Source of the DNA: Emticicia oligotrophica DSM 17448
Lineage (GTDB): Bacteria > Bacteroidota > Bacteroidia > Cytophagales > Spirosomataceae
Direction of reading: 5' to 3'
Length of the DNA stretch: 64,000 nt
Assembly: GCF_000263195.1 (NCBI RefSeq)
Contig: NC_018748.1
Coordinates: 62,001 to 126,000, forward strand
This document shows, one piece after another, positions 35,509-44,061 of the stretch. The position numbers and the translations under genes were made by a program. Below the pieces are notes generated by a model. That model searched no databases. It was not told where the DNA came from and saw only the letters and a list, made by a program, of their open reading frames with translations. Numbering within the stretch: position 1 is the first letter of the stretch; the number at the start of each line of letters is the position of its first letter.

Positions 35509-36525
35509 ATGCATAGAACCACTCCTGTTACTATTAAAGACATCGCACAAGCTCTTAATATTTCTGTCTCAACAGTATCGCGTGCCTTGCGAGGAATGCC
35601 TGAGATTCACCCAGAAACAAAAAAAACAATTTTGAAATTGGCTGAAGAAATGGATTATCAACCCAATCAATTAGCCAAAAATTTAGTAGGCAACAGAACA
35701 AAAACTATCGGTGTTATTGTACCATCGCTTAGTTACTTTTTCTTCGCTTCAATGCTAAATAGCATAGAGGAAGCAGCCATGCAAGCAGGATACAGTGTGA
35801 TGGTTTGCCAAACGAATGAATCCTACTTAAGAGAAGTAGCACAAATTCAGAATATGCTAAACTCACAAGTTGAAGGGTTTATTATTTCTCTTGCAAGAGA
35901 TTCTCTAGATTTTGAACACATCAATCGTTTGATAAGAAAACAAATTCCAATTGTACTATTCGACCGATACAGTGATTCTATTGAAAGTTCTAAAGTAATT
36001 GTAGATAATAAACAAGCAGCTTTTAAAGCCACGAACCACATGATAGAGCGAGGTTGTAGAAGATTAGCGTGCTTAGCAGGCCCTCCTCATCTCGAAATTA
36101 GTAATCAACGTTTAGATGGGTTCCGCGAAGCCGTTATTAGCAATGGACTACCTTACGAAGAACAGTACGTAAGTCATAGTGACTTTACCCAAGAAAATAC
36201 TATAATTCAAGCTCATAACATGATGAGTTTGAGTATTCCACCCGATGGAATATTAACAATGAGCGATAATATCGCATTCTCCACTATGTTTGCCCTCAAA
36301 CAAAGAGGTTTAAGAATTCCTGAAGATGTGGCGATGGTTAGTTTCAATAATGAACCAACCTGCACCTATCTAACCCCATCTTTAACAAGTATCAGTCAGC
36401 CAATCAGAGAAATGGGCACCCAAGCAATAAGGTTATTATTAAAGCAATTAGAATCCGATATCATTGAAAACGAAACAGTCGTTCTTGATACCCAATTGGT
36501 CATTCGTGAATCATCTTTAAGATAA
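35509..36525 (+). CDS. LacI family transcriptional regulator of the polysaccharide locus
   Basis: A 338-residue LacI/GalR regulator. The helix-turn-helix and hinge occupy about 6-60: TIKDIAQALNISVSTVSRAL, then NQLAKNLVGNRTKTIGVIVP. The periplasmic-binding-like core follows (about 65-335) with FDRYSDSIESSKVIVDN and SFNNEPTCTYLTPSLTSI. It very likely binds the GCAAACG array upstream and controls itself and the divergent GH88-SusCD operon in response to a breakdown product. Only 18 nt separate its stop from pxpC, so it probably shares a transcript with pxpC and pxpA. Confidence 0.92.
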   Translation: MHRTTPVTIKDIAQALNISVSTVSRALRGMPEIHPETKKTILKLAEEMDYQPNQLAKNLVGNRTKTIGVIVPSLSYFFFASMLNSIEEAAMQAGYSVMVCQTNESYLREVAQIQNMLNSQVEGFIISLARDSLDFEHINRLIRKQIPIVLFDRYSDSIESSKVIVDNKQAAFKATNHMIERGCRRLACLAGPPHLEISNQRLDGFREAVISNGLPYEEQYVSHSDFTQENTIIQAHNMMSLSIPPDGILTMSDNIAFSTMFALKQRGLRIPEDVAMVSFNNEPTCTYLTPSLTSISQPIREMGTQAIRLLLKQLESDIIENETVVLDTQLVIRESSLR

Positions 36526-36543
36526 TTTGATTATTTTTATCAG

Positions 36544-37374
36544 ATGAAATTTATAAAAAAAGGCATACTTACGAGTTACCAAGATTTAGGGCAAAAAGGA
36601 TTGCGTCATTTGGGTATAAACCCCAAAGGTGCAATGGATAGATATACTGCTCGAATTCTAAATATTGCTTTGGGAAAAAATGAAGAAGAGAAAGTTTTAG
36701 AAATGTATTTTCCAGCACCCGAAATTTTATTTGAAGAGGATTGTAGTATTATTATCGGCGGAGCAGATTTTTTACCTCATATTGATAATCAACCAATTAT
36801 GAACGAAAAAGTTATATCGGTCAAAGCGGGTAGTATTATTAGGTTTAAACGCAAAATTAATGGAAACATCGCCTATTTAGCATCTACTAAATCGCCAATG
36901 CTATTCAAGGCTCATCTTGGATTTTCAATAATAGAAAAAGAACCACACAAACTAATCAGATTTATTGAAGGACATGAATTTGAGCTGTTAGAAAACGAGA
37001 GTAGAAACTGGGTTGAAAATAAACCTTTTCAAATTTCTTCTAACTCAAATAGAATGGGTTTTCGTATGATAGGTGAACCTCTTTTATTAAAAGAGAAAAA
37101 AGAATTGATTTCTTCAGCCGTTGACTTTGGAACTATCCAACTACTACCCAATGGGCAATTAATTATTTTGATGGCTGACCACCAAACTAGTGGAGGATAC
37201 CCAAGAATCGGTAATATTATTTCAGCAGATATACATAAATTAGCACAATCTAGTATCAACGATTATATTTACTTGAAAAAAGTTTCTATTCAAGAAGCAG
37301 AAGATGCTTGCTTAGAACAAGAAAAAAATATCAAAAAACTTAAAGCCAGTATCAGATTTTTTAATGAATATTAA
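36544..37374 (+). CDS. pxpC: 5-oxoprolinase subunit PxpC (KipA, biotin-dependent carboxyltransferase family)
   Basis: A 276-residue KipA/AHS2 protein. It starts with GILTSYQDLGQKGLRHLGINPKGAMDR, the standard N-terminal block, and has SNRMGFRMIGEPL in the middle and LMADHQTSGGYPRIG towards the end. It is a little short for the family (often 290-330). PxpC works with PxpB and PxpA to hydrolyse 5-oxoproline in the cytoplasm. It overlaps pxpA by 11 nt, so the two are translationally coupled. Its partner pxpB is 13 kb upstream beyond the polysaccharide locus. LacI directly precedes it. Confidence 0.92.
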   Translation: MKFIKKGILTSYQDLGQKGLRHLGINPKGAMDRYTARILNIALGKNEEEKVLEMYFPAPEILFEEDCSIIIGGADFLPHIDNQPIMNEKVISVKAGSIIRFKRKINGNIAYLASTKSPMLFKAHLGFSIIEKEPHKLIRFIEGHEFELLENESRNWVENKPFQISSNSNRMGFRMIGEPLLLKEKKELISSAVDFGTIQLLPNGQLIILMADHQTSGGYPRIGNIISADIHKLAQSSINDYIYLKKVSIQEAEDACLEQEKNIKKLKASIRFFNEY

Positions 37375-38125
37375 ACAAATTGACCTAAACTGTGACATGG
37401 GCGAAGCCTTTGGCTCTTGGCCAATGGGAAACGACCAAAAATTGATGGAAGCGATTTCTTCAGCCAATATTGCTTGTGGTTTCCATGCAGGAGATGCTTC
37501 TATTATGAGAAAAACCGCTCAATTAGCACTTGAAAATGGCGTAGCTATTGGGGCACATCCAGGCTTTCCTGATTTACAAGGGTTTGGTCGTAGAAATATG
37601 CAACTTTCACCACAAGAAATTTACGATATTTGTGTCTATCAAATTGGGGCAATGTTTGGTACAGTAAGAGCTTTAGGTGGTAAACTACATCATGTAAAAC
37701 CGCACGGAGCTCTTTACAATATGGCCGCCAAAGATATTGCCTTAGCAAAAGCCATTGCAGAAGCCACTCGTGCCATTCACCCAGAATTAATTTTGTATGG
37801 TTTATCAGGTAGTCATTTAATTTCAGAAGCTGAAAAATTAGGTTTACGAACGGCATCTGAGGTATTCGCCGACAGAACCTACCAAAATGATGGTAGCCTA
37901 ACACCTCGTACGCACGCCAACGCTATGATAGAAGATACCTCTCTGGCCGTTGAACAAGTAATACAAATGGTGGAACAAAAAAGTGTATTCGCAACCGATG
38001 GCACAAAAGTAGGCATCAAAGCAGATACTATTTGTGTACATGGCGATGGAAATCATGCGGTGGAATTTGCATTTACGCTTAGAAAAGAACTACTTTTACG
38101 AAACATTACTATTAAACCTGTCTAA
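37364..38125 (+). CDS. pxpA: 5-oxoprolinase subunit PxpA (LamB/YcsF family)
   Basis: A 253-residue LamB/YcsF protein. The N-terminal signature DLNCDMGEAFGSW (8-20) is clear, then SSANIACGFHAGDA, GAHPGFPDLQGFGRR, and VKPHGALYN in the middle. These carry the conserved Asp/His residues of the polysaccharide-deacetylase-like fold. PxpA is the ATP-dependent hydrolysing component. The start overlaps the end of pxpC by 11 nt. An MFS permease follows after 34 nt. Confidence 0.95.
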   Translation: MNIKQIDLNCDMGEAFGSWPMGNDQKLMEAISSANIACGFHAGDASIMRKTAQLALENGVAIGAHPGFPDLQGFGRRNMQLSPQEIYDICVYQIGAMFGTVRALGGKLHHVKPHGALYNMAAKDIALAKAIAEATRAIHPELILYGLSGSHLISEAEKLGLRTASEVFADRTYQNDGSLTPRTHANAMIEDTSLAVEQVIQMVEQKSVFATDGTKVGIKADTICVHGDGNHAVEFAFTLRKELLLRNITIKPV

Positions 38126-38159
38126 TTTTATCTCAACTAACTGAAATTATAAGACTGCT

Positions 38160-39476
38160 ATGTTTATAAAAAACCAAAAGAAAGTGCTGAATGCTTGGAC
38201 AATGTACGACTGGGCGAATTCGGTGCACAACCTTGTTATTACTACAGTGGTATTTCCTATGTATTTTTTATCAACAACCTCTGTAAAAGATGCCAATGGA
38301 AATGTGATTAATGATGTAGTAAACTTTTTTGGATTCGAAATTCAAAATTCAATTTTATATTCTTACACCATTTCAGCCGCGACACTCTTTTTAGCCATTT
38401 TAAATCCAATACTAACTCCATTGGCCGATTCAAGTGGCAGAAGAAAGTTTTTCATGAAACTTTTTTGTTATTTAGGTGCAGCCAGTTGTGCTTATTTTTA
38501 TTTTTTTACGAAAGATACTGTCAATTCAGCCGTAGTAGCATTTGGGCTTTCAATCATTGGTTGGGGAGGAAGTATCGTTTTTTATAATTCATTCTTACCA
38601 GTAATTGCCACAGAAGACCAATTCGATAGTTTGAGTGCCAAAGGCTTTACCATGGGCTATATCGGTAGCGTTATCTTGTTGATAGTTAACCTTTTAATGA
38701 TTATGCAGCCTACCCTTTTCGGACTTACCCAAGCCGATTCAGATTCAGGTTTTACTGCCCGTATCTCATTCCTTACAGTGGGCGTGTGGTGGGCATTATT
38801 CGCACAAATACCTTTCTATTTTTTACCAAAAGACGAGCCCAAATCTTTCAAGACTGGTCGCATAACTACTGGAGTTCAAGAATTAATGATTGTTCTTAAA
38901 GAAATTAGAAGCAGAAAACTGATTACAAAATTTTTAACGGCATTCTTATTCTATGACATGGGTGTAATGACAGTTATTTATGTTGCCACTATTTTTGCAG
39001 ATAAAGAACTCCACATCGAAAAACAAGGTCTCATCATTACGCTCTTACTTATTCAACTCATTGCAATACCTGGTTCTTATTTAGCTTCTTGGCTTTCAAG
39101 TAAATTTGGTAATACGAAAGGCCTTCTGGTATTTATATTTATTTGGGGATTAATGCCTCTGGCAGCTTATTTTACTACTACTCAAAACGAATTCTACGTA
39201 ATTGCAGCCGTTGTGGGATTAGTAATGGGCGGAATTCAATCGCTTTCTCGCTCGACTTTCGCGAAGCTTTTACCAGATGATACAAAAGATACCGCTTCGT
39301 ATTTTGGTTTTTATGATATTGTTGAAAAATTAGCAACAACCTTGGGAACTCTAATATTTGGAGCAATTGGACAGATTACAGGCGATATGAGAAATTCGGT
39401 GCTTTCAATTTTAGTATTTTTTATTGTAGGTTTTGTACTATTAATGCGTGTTCCATCGAAAAAGGTCTATCATTAA
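38160..39476 (+). CDS. MFS transporter, UMF1 family
   Basis: A 438-residue membrane protein with 11-12 helices. The N-terminal block WTMYDWANSVHNLVITTVVFPMYF is typical of the UMF1 (Atg22-like) MFS family. Further marks are LADSSGRRKFFM after helix 2 and MGGIQSLSRSTFAKLLPDD in the second half. The substrate is unknown; Atg22 members move amino acids out of vacuoles. The position 34 nt after pxpA hints at 5-oxoproline or amino-acid transport, but that is context only. Confidence 0.85.
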   Translation: MFIKNQKKVLNAWTMYDWANSVHNLVITTVVFPMYFLSTTSVKDANGNVINDVVNFFGFEIQNSILYSYTISAATLFLAILNPILTPLADSSGRRKFFMKLFCYLGAASCAYFYFFTKDTVNSAVVAFGLSIIGWGGSIVFYNSFLPVIATEDQFDSLSAKGFTMGYIGSVILLIVNLLMIMQPTLFGLTQADSDSGFTARISFLTVGVWWALFAQIPFYFLPKDEPKSFKTGRITTGVQELMIVLKEIRSRKLITKFLTAFLFYDMGVMTVIYVATIFADKELHIEKQGLIITLLLIQLIAIPGSYLASWLSSKFGNTKGLLVFIFIWGLMPLAAYFTTTQNEFYVIAAVVGLVMGGIQSLSRSTFAKLLPDDTKDTASYFGFYDIVEKLATTLGTLIFGAIGQITGDMRNSVLSILVFFIVGFVLLMRVPSKKVYH

Positions 39477-39490
39477 TTCAAAAAGAATCA

Positions 39491-39522
39491 TTGGTATAAG
39501 TACACAAATTATAGTATATTTG
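39491..39522 (+). promoter_or_regulatory. promoter for the tRNA-Val/glycosyltransferase unit, overlapped by a 7-bp dyad
   Basis: TTGG at 39491-39494 and a perfect TATATTTG at 39515-39522 are 20 nt apart. The -7 element sits inside ATAGTAT-N7-ATACTAT (39511-39531), a perfect 7-bp inverted repeat that could be a repressor site. The tRNA starts about 90 nt downstream, so a leader would be removed. Confidence 0.4.
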
Positions 39523-39618
39523 TAATACTATTTCTATATTATTTACATATTTATTTCAAAATATTTGAAGTTTTATTCAATTTCAAATCATTTATTGAAT
39601 TTATACTACTTAAAATAA

Positions 39619-39693
39619 AGGATGTTAGCTCAGTTGGTTTAGAGTGTCGCCTTGACAGGGCGAAGGTCATCGGTTCGAATCCGTTACATCCTA
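39619..39693 (+). tRNA. tRNA-Val (anticodon GAC)
   Basis: A 75-nt cloverleaf. The acceptor AGGATGT pairs with ACATCCT, then TA, D arm GCTC/GAGT, anticodon stem TCGCC/GGCGA with loop TTGACAG (anticodon GAC, codon GTC), and T loop TTCGAAT. Odd points: the first acceptor pair is A-T, and the T stem ATCGG/CCGTT has one T-T mismatch. CCA is not encoded. The next gene begins 10 nt after the discriminator base. Confidence 0.85.
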
Positions 39694-39703
39694 CGGTTTA
39701 TAT

Positions 39704-40816
39704 ATGAAGATTCTTTACGACCATCAGTCATTTTCAGGGGCAAGATATGGAGGTGTTGCAAGATATTTTTATGACCTTATGCACAATCTAAAATATGAAC
39801 AAGGCGTAGAAGTTGAATTAGCTTTACAGTTTTCGAATAATGACTATTTAAAGAATGAAGATATAAAAAAGGTAATTCCTTTTAGCTTTTTTTTGGGATA
39901 CGGACGGACAAATATGATGTTTTCGCATATTAATCGACTTAACAGTGCCCTTCATTTACTTCGCAATAATTTTGATGTTTTTCATCCAACCTATTTTAAT
40001 GATTATTTCTTTACTTTTTTAAGTAAAAAGAAGCCGTTTGTCATTACACATCACGATGTAATTCCAGAAAAATTCTCTACACAATATGCTTGTTTAGATG
40101 GATTTGATAAATATCATAAACAAAAAGTATTAGAAAAAGCCTCAAAAATTATTGCTGTTTCAGAAAATACAAAACAAGATATTTTAGAAATTTTCAAAAT
40201 CGAACCCGAAAAAGTTGAAGTAATCTATCATTCTACCCATTTTGCTACTTTTAAACCAAACGACTCGATTAAGATAAATGTGCCGGCAAGGTATTTACTA
40301 TATGTAGGCAATCGAGATAATTATAAGAATTTTGATGTTTATGTCGAGGCAATTGCCCCACTACTGAAAAAACAAGATGATTTACATCTCATTTGTGCAG
40401 GAAATGGCAAGTTTACCCCTACCGAACAAGAGTTGTTTAAAAGTCTGAATGTGGAAAAGCGAATAATCCATCATGAAATTGAAAATGATGATGTATTATA
40501 TCAGTTATATAATCATGCACTGGCTTTTGTTTACCCATCTCTTTACGAGGGTTTCGGAATTCCAATTCTTGAAGCCTTTGCTTGTGAGTGTCCAGTTATA
40601 TTGAGTAATCGCTCTTGTTTTCCTGAAGTTGGACAAGATGCCGCCATCTATTTCAACCCAATAGATAAAGAACAAATAGCTCACGAAGTTGAAAAAGTAA
40701 TTGATAATCAAGCTTTAAGAAGAGAATTGATAGAAAAAGGGAAAAAGCGACTACAAGACTTTTCTCCGTCAATTACAGCCTCTAAAACACTTAAGGTTTA
40801 TCAAAGCATTTTATAA
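39704..40816 (+). CDS. GT4-type glycosyltransferase
   Basis: A 370-residue GT-B glycosyltransferase. The N-terminus YDHQSFSGARYGGVARYFYDL is typical of GT4 mannosyl- and rhamnosyl-like transferases. The nucleotide-sugar side has LYVGNRDNYKNF (199-210) and the E-x7-E pair E282/E290 in YEGFGIPILEAF. It acts in the cytoplasm, building surface glycan from nucleotide sugars. The start fits the family exactly and lies only 10 nt after a tRNA-Val gene, leaving almost no leader. A second glycosyltransferase follows after 44 nt. Sugar donor is unknown. Confidence 0.88.
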   Translation: MKILYDHQSFSGARYGGVARYFYDLMHNLKYEQGVEVELALQFSNNDYLKNEDIKKVIPFSFFLGYGRTNMMFSHINRLNSALHLLRNNFDVFHPTYFNDYFFTFLSKKKPFVITHHDVIPEKFSTQYACLDGFDKYHKQKVLEKASKIIAVSENTKQDILEIFKIEPEKVEVIYHSTHFATFKPNDSIKINVPARYLLYVGNRDNYKNFDVYVEAIAPLLKKQDDLHLICAGNGKFTPTEQELFKSLNVEKRIIHHEIENDDVLYQLYNHALAFVYPSLYEGFGIPILEAFACECPVILSNRSCFPEVGQDAAIYFNPIDKEQIAHEVEKVIDNQALRRELIEKGKKRLQDFSPSITASKTLKVYQSIL

Positions 40817-40860
40817 TAATCACCTAATATTTCTATTAATTTTACAGAAACTCCCTTTGT

Positions 40861-42045
40861 ATGCGAATCATTATTTGCGATATATACGTTCGATTAGTTG
40901 GACATAATTTAGGTCATATTCAAAATATTCTTCGATTTTTAGAGACTTCTCCAAGCAATAACGAATACGTCTTTTTATTGAATCCAGAAGCAAAAGCAAT
41001 TCCCTCAATAAAAACTTCATCGAAAAATGTAACCATTACTTTTTTCACTGATGAAGAGTTTGCTCCGTTTACAACAGGCATGAGCATCATAAAATCTACT
41101 CAAATAATTTGGAAGCATATTACTCGCTATACGAACGAGTATAAAGCCGATAAAGTAATTATGATGATGCTTGATATGTTTCAACATACTATTGGAAGTA
41201 CAAGATTTCCAGCTCAATTAACGGGTATTTTATTTAGCCCTTATCCAAGAGTCATTCCACAAGATTCGACACTTCGCTCCAAACAAAAATATACCATCAC
41301 AAAAGCAAGAAAACTATTCACTACTTGGTGGATGTGCCGAAATTCTCAATTGAAGAAGGTCTTTATTTTTAATGATTTGGAAACAATCAAAACAATGAAT
41401 GAGACAATGGGTACTAATATTTTCACTTATTTGCCCGACCCTGTCTATGATTATCCGACTCGCCAAGATTTAATCATCAGAGAGAAATACCAAATTCCAT
41501 TGCATAAAAAAATTCTTTTGGCTTTCGGGTATATTGACGAGAAGAAAAATGTTGTAAATCTACTCAAAGCACTTCAAGATTTATCGGCCGAAGAAGCCTC
41601 TAATATTTGCCTATTAGTAGTTGGAAAAATCAGAGCCGAACACCATGATGCTCTAATGGAAAGTTTAAATAAAGCTAAAGAATTGAGACCTGAACTACAA
41701 GTAGCGATGGAAAGCCGCTTTGTTGATGATGATGAAATGGAAGCTTATGTCAATCAGTCGGATATTATTTCGGTAGCCTATATTAATTTCTTTGCCTCGA
41801 GTGGAGTTATTGGTTTAGCGGCTCGACATAATAAGCCTGTATTAGCAACCAAATTTGGCGTAGTAGGTGATTTAACGCGTGAGTATGGCCTAGGCTTTAC
41901 TGTTGATGGCTTTAACCCTGGTGAAATCAAATCGGCAATGATAGATTTTTTAAAAGGGAAAAACGCTTACCCCGAAAGAGCAAGCGTTTTTGTAAGCAAG
42001 CATAGTAGCGAAAAATTCATTAAAACTTTACTCGAAATTGAGTAG
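40861..42045 (+). CDS. glycosyltransferase, GT4-like (divergent)
   Basis: A 394-residue protein with a GT-B-like layout. The C-terminal half has ILLAFGYIDEKKNV, then ICLLVVGKIRAEHHD, FVDDDEMEAYVNQSDIISVAYINFFASSGVIGLAARHNKPVL and FGVVGDLTREYGLG. These match the donor-binding domain of GT4 enzymes, though the usual E-x7-E is replaced by a weaker motif. The N-terminal half is poorly conserved. It follows the first glycosyltransferase and ends 3 nt from the convergent epimerase gene, so terminators must lie in coding DNA. A 10-bp hairpin lies in its last 90 bases. Confidence 0.75.
   Translation: MRIIICDIYVRLVGHNLGHIQNILRFLETSPSNNEYVFLLNPEAKAIPSIKTSSKNVTITFFTDEEFAPFTTGMSIIKSTQIIWKHITRYTNEYKADKVIMMMLDMFQHTIGSTRFPAQLTGILFSPYPRVIPQDSTLRSKQKYTITKARKLFTTWWMCRNSQLKKVFIFNDLETIKTMNETMGTNIFTYLPDPVYDYPTRQDLIIREKYQIPLHKKILLAFGYIDEKKNVVNLLKALQDLSAEEASNICLLVVGKIRAEHHDALMESLNKAKELRPELQVAMESRFVDDDEMEAYVNQSDIISVAYINFFASSGVIGLAARHNKPVLATKFGVVGDLTREYGLGFTVDGFNPGEIKSAMIDFLKGKNAYPERASVFVSKHSSEKFIKTLLEIE
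41959..41991. terminator. bidirectional terminator-like hairpin inside the glycosyltransferase 3' end
   Basis: AAAAACGCTT (41959-41968) and AAGCGTTTTT (41982-41991) form a perfect 10-bp stem with a 13-nt loop. The A and T tracts at both sides resemble intrinsic terminators on both strands. It lies about 55 nt before the stop of the plus-strand gene and 58 nt beyond the stop of the convergent minus-strand gene. Confidence 0.55.
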
Positions 42046-42048
42046 AGT

Positions 42049-43023
42049 TTAGACGATTTCAACTTCTTTAGTTGCTTGTTCGGCTATCCAATTATATGTT
42101 TTGGTAATTCCATCTCTTAAAGACTTAGAAGGAGCCCAACCTAGTTTTTCTTGAATAAGAGCATTATCTGAATTACGTCCACGAACACCTTCTGGACCTG
42201 GAATGTTCTTAATTGTAATATTTTTGCCTGAAATTTCAGCAATTAGTTTAGCAAAATCATTGATTGAAATCATTTCTTCTGAACCAATATTTACTGGACC
42301 TGAAAAATCTGATTCCATCAAGCGACGTACGCCTTCTACACATTCATCAACGTATAAAAACGAACGAGTTTGCTTTCCGTCTCCCCAAATTTCAATAGTT
42401 CCACCATCTTCTGCCTCAATAACTTTACGGCAAATAGCAGCGGGGGCTTTCTCACGGCCACCTTTCCAAGTACCTTGCGGGCCAAAAATATTATGAAAAC
42501 GAGCAATTTTTACATTAATTCCTAAATTACGTTGGTACGTAAGGTATAAACGCTCACTAAAAAGTTTTTCCCAACCATATTCACTATCTGGAGCTGCTGG
42601 GTAAGCAGATTCCTCAGAGCACTTTGGATTTTCTGGGTCTAACTGATTGTATTCAGGATACATACAAGCTGATGATGAATAAAATATTTTCTTAACACCT
42701 GCTTGTTGAGCTGCATGAAGCATGTTTAGATTACAAAGTGCTGAATTATGCATCACAGCTGCATCATTTTCACCTGTAAAAATATATCCTGCTCCACCCA
42801 TATCGGCAGCTAATTGATAAACTTCATCAAAACCTCCTTCAACAACTTGATGACAAACAATAGGATCTGTTAAATCTCCAATTATAAATTCATCGGCATT
42901 GCCATTATTATATTCATTGTATTTCAAATCTACTCCTCTAACCCAATAGCCTTCACTTTTTAAACGCTTTACTAAGTGACCTCCAATAAACCCACCAGCT
43001 CCGCATACTAATGCTCTTTTCAT
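42049..43023 (-). CDS. GDP-mannose 3,5-epimerase-like NAD-dependent epimerase
   Basis: A 324-residue extended SDR epimerase closely resembling plant GME. The NAD motif GAGGFIGG is at 8-15. Five catalytic residues of plant GME (S143, C145, Y174, K178, K217, from memory) all fall at a constant offset of 25: S118, C120, Y149, K153, K192. The blocks RFHNIFGP, GTWKGGREKAPAA and IPGPEGVRGRNSDN also match. It would turn GDP-D-mannose to GDP-L-galactose or GDP-L-gulose, a sugar donor for surface glycan. The start is set at MKRALVCGAGG (43023); an upstream ATG would add 16 unrelated residues. It faces two glycosyltransferases that may use its product. Confidence 0.9.
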   Translation of the reverse strand: MKRALVCGAGGFIGGHLVKRLKSEGYWVRGVDLKYNEYNNGNADEFIIGDLTDPIVCHQVVEGGFDEVYQLAADMGGAGYIFTGENDAAVMHNSALCNLNMLHAAQQAGVKKIFYSSSACMYPEYNQLDPENPKCSEESAYPAAPDSEYGWEKLFSERLYLTYQRNLGINVKIARFHNIFGPQGTWKGGREKAPAAICRKVIEAEDGGTIEIWGDGKQTRSFLYVDECVEGVRRLMESDFSGPVNIGSEEMISINDFAKLIAEISGKNITIKNIPGPEGVRGRNSDNALIQEKLGWAPSKSLRDGITKTYNWIAEQATKEVEIV

Positions 43024-43243
43024 ATTTGTTGTTCTTCGAAATGAAAATTTAATATTCTTAATAAAATACAAATTTAATAAATCAAAACCGAATATTACAA
43101 TTAGTATCCAAAGTATTTATATTTTAGTCGATATATTCAATAAATTATGATATAAACTTTATATTATTTGGTGAAATAGCATTGTCTATTAATCAATAAA
43201 TAGAAAAAATCAACAAGGTCAAATAATAATATTCTAGAAATTA

Positions 43244-43963
43244 TTATATCAAATTAAAAAAATCAGTAATACCAATCATCTTTGTTTTTGTATAACCTTC
43301 ACCAAATTTTGCTCCAATCATGTGCCCCATCTCTTGAGAGCGTGCTTTTAGAAATTCTAAAAACTCAGGACTTGTCAAATAAGATTCCGGCTCCTTACTA
43401 TTTGGGTCATAAAACTGGCTTCTATAAGCCCTAATAGAAGCTTCTTTTAAATCCCAATACTTTGAAATATCAACCACTAAATCAGGTTTAATAAATCTAT
43501 CTTGAATATAGTTGTAGAGTGCTTTAGGACGCCAAGCCAGTTGCTCACTTCCATCAAAATCAAAGGTTTTTATCATTCTTAGACCTGAATAAAAACAAGC
43601 ATCAATTGCCAAAGCTGCACCTTTTCCATGGTCAGGATGTCGATCCTCAATAGCATTCGCCAAAACAATTTCAGGTTGGTATCTTCTGATTGCAGCTATT
43701 AATTTCATTTGGTGTTCTTCATCATTTTTAAAGAAACCATCTCGAAATCCTAGATTTTCACGAACTGATATATCTAAGATTTTAGAAGCGGCGGCGGCTT
43801 CTGCTGCTCTTATCTCAGGAGTACCACGAGTACCTAGTTCTCCTCTAGTAAAATCAATGATTCCAACTTTTTTACCTTGTGCAATTGCAGAAGCAATCGT
43901 TCCACCACAAGACATTTCAGCATCATCAGGATGAGCGGCAAGTACAACTAAATCTAATTTCAT
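43244..43963 (-). CDS. bshB1: bacillithiol biosynthesis deacetylase BshB1
   Basis: A 239-residue LmbE/PIG-L zinc deacetylase. The motif AHPDDAE (10-16) and RHPDHGKG with H112 supply the metal site, with D13 as base. The lengths and blocks (FTRGELGTRGTPEIRAAEA, RAYRSQFYDP) match BshB1, the enzyme that deacetylates GlcNAc-malate in bacillithiol synthesis. It is a single-gene unit. A DinB/YfiT protein of the bacillithiol-transferase family at 56900-57433 supports use of this thiol. Confidence 0.92.
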   Translation of the reverse strand: MKLDLVVLAAHPDDAEMSCGGTIASAIAQGKKVGIIDFTRGELGTRGTPEIRAAEAAAASKILDISVRENLGFRDGFFKNDEEHQMKLIAAIRRYQPEIVLANAIEDRHPDHGKGAALAIDACFYSGLRMIKTFDFDGSEQLAWRPKALYNYIQDRFIKPDLVVDISKYWDLKEASIRAYRSQFYDPNSKEPESYLTSPEFLEFLKARSQEMGHMIGAKFGEGYTKTKMIGITDFFNLI

Positions 43964-44003
43964 GTTAAAAGTTTATTATTGACTCATATTTAATTATAAA
44001 AAA

Positions 44004-44031
44004 AAGCGACGAAAAAAAGTTCACGTCGCTT
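44004..44031 (-). terminator. terminator of the M23/LysM gene
   Basis: AAGCGACG (44004-44011) pairs with CGTCGCTT (44024-44031), an 8-bp perfect stem. On the minus strand it leads into a long T run. Confidence 0.75.
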
Positions 44032-44061
44032 ATAGTATCAATTTAATATCTTTTTATCTTT

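Noticed and set aside
23399-36531. AATTTGAT at both ends of the inserted polysaccharide locus as target-site duplication
   Set aside because: An 8-bp match in AT-rich DNA is expected by chance and no recombinase or terminal repeats are seen.
39619-39693. tRNA-Val as a pseudogene
   Set aside because: Acceptor, D and anticodon stems are complete and the T loop is normal; one T-stem mismatch is not enough.
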